In this document: one piece after another, positions 1-5,330 of the stretch | Layout of the letters: each line of letters starts with the position of its first letter | How positions within the stretch are numbered: the first letter of the stretch is position 1 | Assembly: GCA_002068375.1 (NCBI GenBank) | Contig: MVZL01000071.1 | Span: 1 to 6,348, forward strand | Source of the DNA: Tenericutes bacterium ADurb.BinA155 | GTDB taxonomy: Bacteria; Bacillota_I; Bacilli_A; RFN20; CAG-826 | Reading direction: 5' to 3' | DNA length: 6,348 bases | Made by a program: the position numbers and the translations under genes | Notes under the pieces: model-generated | Databases searched by the model: none | Told to the model about the DNA's origin: nothing | The model's input: only the letters and a program-made list of their open reading frames with translations

Positions 1-1
1 G

Positions 2-334
2 CATTTCGCCGTCGGCGCGGTGGTGGAATGCAAGGATGGCTCAACCTATCAAGGGGCCAATATCGAAAACTCGTCTTATCCCCTTTGCATGTGCGCGGAG
101 CGCAATGCGATCTATAACGCGATGATGCATGGCCAAACCCGCGATGATTTCGTCGCGATGGCCTTAACCGCCGATACCGATGGGCCGTGCTCCCCCTGCG
201 GGGCCTGCCGCCAGGTTCTTTCCGAACTTTATCCTTCCGATGCTCCGATCTATATGTCCAACCTTCATGGTGAGATCCAAGAGACGACCACGGCTGAGCT
301 TTTGCCCTTCGCCTTTAATGGAGACGATCTATGA
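2..334 (+). CDS. cdd: Cytidine deaminase, 5' end missing
   Basis: Homotetrameric-type cytidine deaminase, which hydrolyses cytidine and deoxycytidine to uridine and deoxyuridine in cytoplasmic pyrimidine salvage. The reading frame is open from base 2 and encodes 110 residues, beginning HFAVGA. Family members have about 130-136 residues, so roughly 25 N-terminal residues lie outside the window; the GTG at 20 is internal, not a start. Visible motifs are the substrate-binding NIENSSYP, the CAE motif (zinc ligand Cys at 92-94, catalytic proton-shuttling Glu at 98-100) and PCGACRQ (zinc Cys at 197-199 and 206-208). This three-cysteine site is typical of small Bacillus-like Cdd, and the C-terminal segment ending ELLPFAFNGDDL also resembles B. 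subtilis Cdd. The TGA stop overlaps the era ATG. A neighbouring era is the usual Firmicute context. Identification is firm; only the start is unseen. Confidence 0.96.
   Translation, partial: HFAVGAVVECKDGSTYQGANIENSSYPLCMCAERNAIYNAMMHGQTRDDFVAMALTADTDGPCSPCGACRQVLSELYPSDAPIYMSNLHGEIQETTTAELLPFAFNGDDL
320..323 (+). promoter_or_regulatory. Ribosome binding site of era
   Basis: GGAG lies inside the last codons of cdd, 7 nt before the ATG at 331. It supports that ATG as the era start, and together with the ATGA stop/start overlap suggests that ribosomes finishing cdd can reinitiate on era. Confidence 0.6.
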
Positions 335-1212
335 AGAGCGGATTCGTCGCGATTTTAGGCCGGCCGAATGTCGGGAAGTCGACCCTGCTTAACGCCTTGC
401 TAAGCAAAAAGGTCTCCATTGTCTCCCGGCGCGCCCAGACGACTCGCGACGAGATCTCTGGGATTTTAAACGAGAAGGACTATCAGATTGTTTTCGTCGA
501 TACCCCGGGGCTTTTTGAAGGCCATGAGGCTCTCGATAAATACATGGGCGAGCAAGCCCGTAATGCCGCGAAAGACGTCGATGCGATCCTTTATCTGATC
601 GATGCGGCGGTCCCGGATCTCGAACCGGATTTAAAGATCATCGCTTCTTTAAAAGCCAGCGTTCCTCTTTTCCTCGTGATTAATAAGATCGATCTCATCA
701 CCGTCGAGCAAGTCGGGCCTTTAAAAGAAAAACTCGCCGCTGCCTTTCCAAAGGCGACCTTAATCGAAGCCTCGCTCCTTCATAATTTCGGCTTAAAGGA
801 AATCAAAGAAGCAGTGGTTCCTTGCTTAAAAGGTACTCAACCTTTCTATCCGGAAGGCACATTGACCGATAAAGATAAGGCCTATCAGTGCAAAGAAGTC
901 ATTCGTCAAGAGCTTCTTCATTTCTTAAAACAAGAAGTTCCCCATCAATGCGCGGTCAAAGTCGATTCGATCAAAATTGTCGATAAAGCCTATAAGATTC
1001 ATGCGACCATTATCGCGGAGAAGCCGAACCATAAAGCCATCATCATCGGTAAAGGCGGCACCATGATCAAAAAGATCTCGATGTCGGCCCGCCATGAACT
1101 CGAACGGATGTGGCAAGAGCACATCAGCGAGCTCCGGATCGAAGCCGATTGCATCCCCGGTTGGCGGAATAATCCCAAAGTCTTAAAAGATCTCGGATAT
1201 GCCGGCGAATGA
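331..1212 (+). CDS. era: Ribosome-assembly GTPase Era
   Basis: Era is an essential GTPase that binds the 3' end of 16S rRNA and helps mature the 30S subunit. The 293-residue product has the family's usual length (about 300) and both domains. The GTPase domain (about 1-165) shows G1 GRPNVGKS (10-17), the G2 region QTTRDEISG (36-44), G3 DTPG (57-60) and G4 NKID (118-121). The C-terminal KH domain (about 195-290) has the RNA-binding IIGKGG loop (238-243) and the typical terminal stretch WRNNPKVLKDLGY (278-290). Two places are atypical: after DTPG the usual IHKP-like segment reads LFEGHEALDKYM, and the G5 motif, normally SA, reads EASLL (146-150). The ATG overlaps the cdd stop by 4 nt and has a GGAG site; the 3' end overlaps recO by 14 nt. 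A single G domain plus KH domain rules out Der. Confident. Confidence 0.97.
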   Translation: MKSGFVAILGRPNVGKSTLLNALLSKKVSIVSRRAQTTRDEISGILNEKDYQIVFVDTPGLFEGHEALDKYMGEQARNAAKDVDAILYLIDAAVPDLEPDLKIIASLKASVPLFLVINKIDLITVEQVGPLKEKLAAAFPKATLIEASLLHNFGLKEIKEAVVPCLKGTQPFYPEGTLTDKDKAYQCKEVIRQELLHFLKQEVPHQCAVKVDSIKIVDKAYKIHATIIAEKPNHKAIIIGKGGTMIKKISMSARHELERMWQEHISELRIEADCIPGWRNNPKVLKDLGYAGE

Positions 1213-1930
1213 AGTGACCCGTGAGGGGATCATCATCCACCTTACGACGTTAAAAGAATCCGATGCGATGGTCAATGCGATTGGGCCCGAAGGCTTATTT
1301 TCGTTTTACGCCCGTGGCATCAACAAAATCACGAGTAAAAATCTCGGGGCGGTCCAAGCGTTAAGCCACAGCAAATTGACCTTAACAATCGGCAAAGAAG
1401 GCAGTTTCACCTTAAAAGAGGGCGAAGCGATCGAAAGCTTCGTCGTTTCCGATGATCTGGAAGCTTTGGCGGTCCTTAATTTCGTGATGGAACTCACCGC
1501 GAAGATCGTTCAGCCCGATGAAGCCCCGGCGGCCTATCGTTGGCTTTTGGCCAGTCTAAAGGCGATCAAAGGGAAGAGCAACCCCTTGACGGTCGGCCTG
1601 ATCTATTTCGCCCATTTGCTCAACAATGGCGGGATCGGCCTCGACGTCGATGAATGCGTCATTTGCCATAGCAAGACCCATATCATCGCGATTTCTTATG
1701 AAGATGGTGGTTTTGTCTGCGAAAGCTGCTACGACCCCGAAACGATGCACACCGCTTCCCCCCGGAAATTAAAGATTCTTCGTTATCTCTTCCGTTGCCA
1801 AATTGAGGATTTACCGCGTGTTTCCTTCACTAAAGAAGAGCTGATACCGCTCTATCAGGAACTCTCAACTTACCTCAATGATCTCACCGGGACCAATCTC
1901 AAGAGCCTCGGAATTATCCAAAAACTCTAA
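1199..1930 (+). CDS. recO: DNA repair protein RecO
   Basis: RecO is a cytoplasmic mediator of the RecFOR pathway: it binds single-stranded DNA and SSB, anneals strands and helps RecR load RecA. The product has 243 residues, close to the roughly 250 of B. subtilis RecO. The N-terminal part (about 1-85) fits the OB fold, with the typical REGIIIHLTTLKESDAMV opening and YARGINK (38-44). A helical middle follows, then a zinc finger with two CxxC pairs (Cys153/Cys156 and Cys174/Cys177), as in many Gram-positive RecO proteins. The start is less certain than the family call. The ATG at 1199 lies inside the end of era with no good Shine-Dalgarno; a GTG at 1214 would also give a plausible N-terminus. 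Either way initiation probably depends on coupling to era. recO appears to be the last gene of the cdd-era-recO unit, because a promoter follows. Confidence 0.94.
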   Translation: MPANEVTREGIIIHLTTLKESDAMVNAIGPEGLFSFYARGINKITSKNLGAVQALSHSKLTLTIGKEGSFTLKEGEAIESFVVSDDLEALAVLNFVMELTAKIVQPDEAPAAYRWLLASLKAIKGKSNPLTVGLIYFAHLLNNGGIGLDVDECVICHSKTHIIAISYEDGGFVCESCYDPETMHTASPRKLKILRYLFRCQIEDLPRVSFTKEELIPLYQELSTYLNDLTGTNLKSLGIIQKL

Positions 1931-1945
1931 AAGTACCCTTAGAGT
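1924..1945 (+). repeat. Inverted repeat spanning the recO stop codon
   Basis: ACTCTAA at 1924-1930 and TTAGAGT at 1939-1945 are perfectly complementary (7 bp, 8-nt loop); the left arm contains the TAA stop. No T-run follows, so it is not a canonical intrinsic terminator. It could stabilise or slow decay of the recO mRNA 3' end, or be chance. Confidence 0.45.
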
Positions 1946-1948
1946 GGG

Positions 1949-1977
1949 TTGACATGTTCCCAAAGGGAAACTACACT
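1949..1977 (+). promoter_or_regulatory. Sigma-70-type promoter upstream of glyQS
   Basis: A consensus -35 box TTGACA (1949-1954), a spacer of exactly 17 nt and a -10 box TACACT (1972-1977, four of six consensus bases) form a good housekeeping promoter. Transcription would begin near 1984, giving a leader of about 66 nt before glyQS. The spacer contains a small dyad, TTCCC-AAA-GGGAA (1957-1969), which might be an operator. The promoter implies that glyQS-dnaG-sigA can be transcribed separately from cdd-era-recO. It is predicted from sequence only. Confidence 0.7.
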
Positions 1978-1993
1978 TTCACGCGTATGCGCA

Positions 1994-2022
1994 GGTTTTC
2001 CCAATGAAATTGGGATGAAACC
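1994..2022 (+). promoter_or_regulatory. Stem-loop in the glyQS leader
   Basis: The RNA can fold into an inner 7-bp stem (1999-2005 with 2009-2015, loop GAA) stacked on an outer 5-bp stem (1994-1998 with 2018-2022), separated by a 2-nt bulge at 2016-2017. It sits within the predicted leader, 11 nt before the Shine-Dalgarno. No T-rich tail follows, so it is not an intrinsic terminator, and the conserved T-box sequence is absent. A role in mRNA stability or translation control is possible but unproven. Confidence 0.5.
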
Positions 2023-2033
2023 CGTTAATTAAA

Positions 2034-2040
2034 GGGAGGA
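2034..2040 (+). promoter_or_regulatory. Strong ribosome binding site of glyQS
   Basis: GGGAGGA, 9 nt before the ATG at 2050, is close to a full complement of the 16S rRNA 3' end. It fixes the glyQS start and predicts efficient translation. Confidence 0.85.
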
Positions 2041-2049
2041 CAATTTTCA

Positions 2050-3429
2050 ATGTCCGATAAGTTCAGCTTCGAGAAGGTCACGCAACACCTTCAAAACGTC
2101 GGTTTCGTCTATCAGGGGTCATCGATCTACGGCGGCCTCTCCAATACTTGGGACTACGGCCCGCTTGGCGCAGAGATGAAACGCAATATTCGCTCGATGT
2201 GGTGGAAGAAATTCGTTCAAGAGTCTCCGACCAACGTCGGTCTTGATGCCGCGATTCTCATGAATCCGAAAGTTTGGGAAGCGACGGGCCACGTCACGAC
2301 CTTCAACGACCCGATGATCGACTGCAAAGCCTGCAAGGCTCGGCACCGCGCGGACACGCTTATTAAGTCCCAATATCCCGATGTCGACGTCGATAACATG
2401 ACCTTCGAACAGATGGATGCCTTCATCCAATCCCACAAGATGGTCTGTCCGGTTTGCGGCAAGAGCGATTTCACGCCGATCCGGAAGTTCAACATGATGT
2501 TCAAGACCCATATCGGCGTGACCGAAGATAGCTCCTCCGTGGTCTACCTCCGCCCCGAAACCGCCCAAGGCGTCTTCGTTAACTTTAAGAATATTCAGCG
2601 GACCATGCGGAAAAAGATCCCGTTCGGCGTCTGCAATGCCGGCAAATCCTTCCGTAACGAAATCACCCCGGGGAACTTCACTTTCCGTACCCGTGAGTTC
2701 GAGCAGATGGAAATGGAATTCTTCTGCAAGCCCGGCACCGACCTTCAGTGGTTTAGCTATTGGAAAGACTATTGCCGAAAATTCCTCGATTCGCTCGGCG
2801 TTAAGGATGCCTCGCTTCGTTTCCGTGACCACGAACCGGCTGAACTGGCCTTCTACTCCAAAGCCACAACGGATATCGAATACAATTTCCCGACGATTGG
2901 TTGGGGCGAAATCCTCGGTGTGGCCGATCGAACCGACTACGATTTGAAGCGCCACATGGACTATTCGAAGCAAGATCTGACCTATCTTGACCCGGATACC
3001 AACGAAAAGTACGTCCCTTATGTCATCGAGCCTTCGATGGGTCTTGATCGTTTGATCTTAATGACCGCGATCGATGCCTATGATGAAGAAGCCTTGGCCG
3101 ATGGCGATACCCGGATCGTGATGCATTTGGCTCCGGCGGTGGCCCCTTATAAAGTGGCGGTGCTGCCGTTATCGAAGAAACTGAGCGATAAGGCGATGGA
3201 GGTTCTCCAAATCCTGAATCAACGCTTCAGCTGCACCTTCGATGAGACCGGTTCGATCGGAAAGCGTTATCGTCGCCAAGACGAAATCGGCACCCCGTTC
3301 TGCGTGACCGTCGACTTCGATACTGCTAACGATCAATCGGTGACGATTCGTGATCGGGATACGATGCAGCAAATCCGGATGCCGATTGCGGAATTAGCCA
3401 ATTACTTCAACGTGAAGTGCTTCTATTAA
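2050..3429 (+). CDS. glyQS: Glycine-tRNA ligase, single-chain alpha2 type
   Basis: Class II synthetase that attaches glycine to tRNA-Gly in the cytoplasm. It is the homodimeric bacterial type (Staphylococcus, Thermus, Mollicutes), not the separate GlyQ/GlyS alpha2beta2 type. The 459-residue length is normal. The N-terminus has the family segment [15 protein letters not shown] (26-40), followed by [16 protein letters not shown] (66-81). A zinc-binding insertion carries Cys92/Cys95 and Cys133/Cys136. RPETAQG (168-174), motif 2 [19 protein letters not shown] (201-219), the glycine-pocket region [15 protein letters not shown] (284-298) and motif 3 EPSMGLDRL (327-335) complete the catalytic domain. 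The anticodon-binding domain is about 355-459 and includes [19 protein letters not shown] (402-420). The start has a strong RBS. The gene probably has its own promoter and heads the glyQS-dnaG-sigA unit. The symbol is often written glyS. Identification is secure. Confidence 0.98.
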   Translation: MSDKFSFEKVTQHLQNVGFVYQGSSIYGGLSNTWDYGPLGAEMKRNIRSMWWKKFVQESPTNVGLDAAILMNPKVWEATGHVTTFNDPMIDCKACKARHRADTLIKSQYPDVDVDNMTFEQMDAFIQSHKMVCPVCGKSDFTPIRKFNMMFKTHIGVTEDSSSVVYLRPETAQGVFVNFKNIQRTMRKKIPFGVCNAGKSFRNEITPGNFTFRTREFEQMEMEFFCKPGTDLQWFSYWKDYCRKFLDSLGVKDASLRFRDHEPAELAFYSKATTDIEYNFPTIGWGEILGVADRTDYDLKRHMDYSKQDLTYLDPDTNEKYVPYVIEPSMGLDRLILMTAIDAYDEEALADGDTRIVMHLAPAVAPYKVAVLPLSKKLSDKAMEVLQILNQRFSCTFDETGSIGKRYRRQDEIGTPFCVTVDFDTANDQSVTIRDRDTMQQIRMPIAELANYFNVKCFY

Positions 3430-3457
3430 TAGTTTATCTCTAGTCGATAATTAGTAG
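3423..3457 (+). repeat. Inverted repeat spanning the glyQS stop codon
   Basis: Bases 3423-3430 can pair with 3450-3457 (8 bp, one G-U) and 3435-3438 with 3446-3449 (4 bp), leaving a 4-nt bulge (3431-3434) and a 7-nt loop. The TAA stop is in the left arm. The structure is A/T-rich with no T-tract, so it is not a standard terminator; it may be an mRNA processing or stability element in the glyQS-dnaG transcript, or simply A/T-rich intergenic sequence. Confidence 0.4.
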
Positions 3458-3460
3458 TTC

Positions 3461-3477
3461 CTTATACTTTGTATAAG
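3461..3477 (+). repeat. Perfect 7-bp hairpin just upstream of the dnaG RBS
   Basis: CTTATAC (3461-3467), loop TTT, GTATAAG (3471-3477) form a perfect hairpin whose base abuts the dnaG Shine-Dalgarno. It contains TATACT (3463-3468), which resembles a -10 box, but no convincing -35 lies 16-18 nt upstream. Possible roles are modulation of dnaG translation, transcript processing or a weak internal promoter; the sequence alone does not decide. Confidence 0.45.
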
Positions 3478-3486
3478 AGGAAGGAG
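3478..3486 (+). promoter_or_regulatory. Ribosome binding site of dnaG
   Basis: AGGAAGGAG offers two overlapping Shine-Dalgarno cores. AAGGAG (3481-3486) is only 4 nt from the ATG at 3491, while AGGA (3478-3481) is 9 nt away. The site supports the chosen dnaG start, which also gives a typical primase N-terminus. Confidence 0.8.
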
Positions 3487-3490
3487 TTCA

Positions 3491-5311
3491 ATGTACAGTC
3501 AAGACCTGATCGACGATATCCTGAAACACGCCGACATCGTGACGGTCATTTCCTCTTACATTAACGTCATTAAGAAGGGGCGCTCCTACGTGGCGCTTTG
3601 CCCGTTCCATGATGACAAGAACCCCTCCCTTAACATCTCGAAAGAGAAGCAAATCTTCAAATGCTTCGTCTGCGGGACCGGCGGCAACGCCATCACCTTC
3701 GTCGAAAAGTACGAAAAGATCCCGTTTGATGCCGCCGTCCGGAAAGTCGCTGATCTCATCGGCTACCACGATGACCGGCTTTTAAAGCAAGCCCCGGTCG
3801 TCCATACGGATCCGAGCTTAACGCCCCTGATCGCTTGTATCGATGATCTTCAGAAGTATTACGTGTACGCGCTCTCGATCCCCGAAGGCGAAAAAGGCCG
3901 AGATTATCTGAAGTCTCGGAACATTCCCTCCGATCAGATCGTGAAATACGGGCTCGGCTATGCCCCGATCGATGGCAAGGCGACGATCAAGTATCTCCAA
4001 GCCAAAGGCCATTCCTTAAAATCGATCGAAGGAATCGGCATTGCTCTCGCTCATAGCGAAGGCACGAGCGATCATAACGCCGGGCGCCTTATTTTCCCGT
4101 TAAGCGATCCCAATGGGCAAGTGGTGGGCTTTTCGGCCCGCCAACTTGAAAAAGACGGCACCAGCAAGTACATCAATTCGCCCGATGGCCTTCTCTTCCA
4201 TAAGGGTAAGATCCTCTATAACTACCATAACGTCAAAGCCTCGGCCCATCGCGACAATTATTGCTATCTCCTCGAAGGCTTCTACGATGTTATGGCGCTC
4301 GAAAAGGCCGGCTTGCCCAATGCTTTAGCCTTAATGGGAACGAGCCTCACCGCCGATCAAATCAACTTATTGCGGCGTCTGAACTGCGAAATCCGGCTTT
4401 GCCTCGATGGCGATGCCCCGGGCCAAAGCGCCATGATGAAGATCGTCTCGCAATTCCAACGGGCCAATATCGATTTCCGCGTGGTGTCAAACCCGGGCGA
4501 TCTCCGCGATCCGGACGATATCCTTCAAGAAGCGGGCCCCGAAGCTCTCAAAGAGGCGATGAATCACCTCGTCGATGCCTACGATTTCGAAATCGACTAT
4601 TACCAAAATACCAAAAAGCTCGATACCGTCGAAGATCGCCGCAAGGTCATGATGTACTTCGTTCCGTTCTTACGGAGCGTGCCGGCCGGAATCGACCGCG
4701 ACAATTACATCGTGAAATTAAGCAAAGCGACCGGTTACGACCCCGACGCGATCTACCGCCAACTCGCCTTAGCCGCCCCGGGCGAAGAGACCGAAGAAGA
4801 AGCGGTCTACACCGACGAAACGATCGCCGAACGGCTCCACCCCGAAAAGATGCTGGTGAAACGGCTCTTCCGGGCCGAACGCGAAGTCCTCTTCTACATG
4901 TTGACTCAGATGGACGCGATCAAATACTTCAAGACGACGATCGAGAACTTCTACAATCCGGTCTATAACGACATCGCCAACTACATGCTCGACTATGCCG
5001 AAAAGAACGAAAAGCCCGCTGACGTCTCGGCTCTCGTGAGCCAAATCGCTTCCTCGGGAAACGAAAACGCCGATCAGCTGGAGAACGATGTCTCGACCCT
5101 CTCGCTCGATGACTGGTGGCCACCCTACGACGCGAAAATCCTTCAAGAATGCTTCAAGGTCATCAAAGAAGAGAAGGAGAAGGTGAACGATAAGACCCTC
5201 ACGGTCAAGTCGCTCGAAGGCAAGCAGCCGAAAGATAAGGCCCGACTGATCGCGGATTATGCGAAACGCAAAGCCGCGAAATGGAAGACGGAACCAGGAG
5301 ACGGGCATTAA
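3491..5311 (+). CDS. dnaG: DNA primase DnaG
   Basis: DnaG synthesises the short RNA primers for the lagging strand and for replication start, working with the replicative helicase at the fork. The 606-residue length is standard. The N-terminal CHC2 zinc-binding domain has Cys37, His40, Cys58 and Cys61 ([10 protein letters not shown] and CFVCGTGGN). The catalytic core includes [12 protein letters not shown] (198-209) and KYINSP (226-231). The TOPRIM fold has EGFYDV (262-267) with the presumed catalytic Glu262, metal-binding DGDAPG (306-311) and RDPDDIL (339-345). A Glu-rich linker (431-437) leads to a helical C-terminal region (about 450-606) where the helicase-binding domain is expected; I recognise no strong motif there. 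It starts at an ATG with a strong RBS, 61 nt after glyQS and 19 nt before sigA, so co-transcription with sigA is likely. All key residues are present. Confidence 0.98.
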   Translation: MYSQDLIDDILKHADIVTVISSYINVIKKGRSYVALCPFHDDKNPSLNISKEKQIFKCFVCGTGGNAITFVEKYEKIPFDAAVRKVADLIGYHDDRLLKQAPVVHTDPSLTPLIACIDDLQKYYVYALSIPEGEKGRDYLKSRNIPSDQIVKYGLGYAPIDGKATIKYLQAKGHSLKSIEGIGIALAHSEGTSDHNAGRLIFPLSDPNGQVVGFSARQLEKDGTSKYINSPDGLLFHKGKILYNYHNVKASAHRDNYCYLLEGFYDVMALEKAGLPNALALMGTSLTADQINLLRRLNCEIRLCLDGDAPGQSAMMKIVSQFQRANIDFRVVSNPGDLRDPDDILQEAGPEALKEAMNHLVDAYDFEIDYYQNTKKLDTVEDRRKVMMYFVPFLRSVPAGIDRDNYIVKLSKATGYDPDAIYRQLALAAPGEETEEEAVYTDETIAERLHPEKMLVKRLFRAEREVLFYMLTQMDAIKYFKTTIENFYNPVYNDIANYMLDYAEKNEKPADVSALVSQIASSGNENADQLENDVSTLSLDDWWPPYDAKILQECFKVIKEEKEKVNDKTLTVKSLEGKQPKDKARLIADYAKRKAAKWKTEPGDGH

Positions 5312-5317
5312 GCCCCT

Positions 5318-5323
5318 AAGGAG
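5318..5323 (+). promoter_or_regulatory. Ribosome binding site of sigA
   Basis: AAGGAG lies 7 nt before the ATG at 5331. Its position matters because it selects the start that includes the unusual lysine-rich N-terminus, arguing that this extension is really translated. Confidence 0.85.
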
Positions 5324-5330
5324 AACTCTT

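Noticed and set aside
20..334. A complete short cytidine deaminase starting at the GTG at base 20
   Set aside because: The frame is open upstream to base 2 and the preceding residues (HFAVGA) match the conserved N-terminal part of Cdd, so the gene is truncated by the window edge.
331..1212. Der/EngA or another TRAFAC GTPase instead of Era
   Set aside because: There is only one G domain, followed by a KH domain with GKGG and the terminal WRNNPKVLKDLGY, which are Era features.
1931..2049. T-box riboswitch upstream of glyQS
   Set aside because: Expected from family knowledge, but the gap is only 119 nt, the conserved T-box sequence is absent and there is no terminator/antiterminator pair with a T-run.
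2119..2973. 284-codon open frame on the minus strand inside glyQS
   Set aside because: It lies entirely opposite a gene with every class II motif, its product matches no family I recognise, and it has no RBS. Long antisense frames are expected from this codon usage.
4261..4968. 235-codon + strand frame overlapping dnaG in another phase
   Set aside because: The translation is Arg/Pro/Ser-rich low-complexity sequence typical of a shifted frame, while the dnaG frame carries the TOPRIM motifs through the same bases.
4769..5308. 179-codon minus-strand frame opposite the dnaG 3' end
   Set aside because: Composition (many Phe, Leu, Val, Asp) mirrors the Glu/Lys-rich sense strand; no RBS and no recognisable domain.
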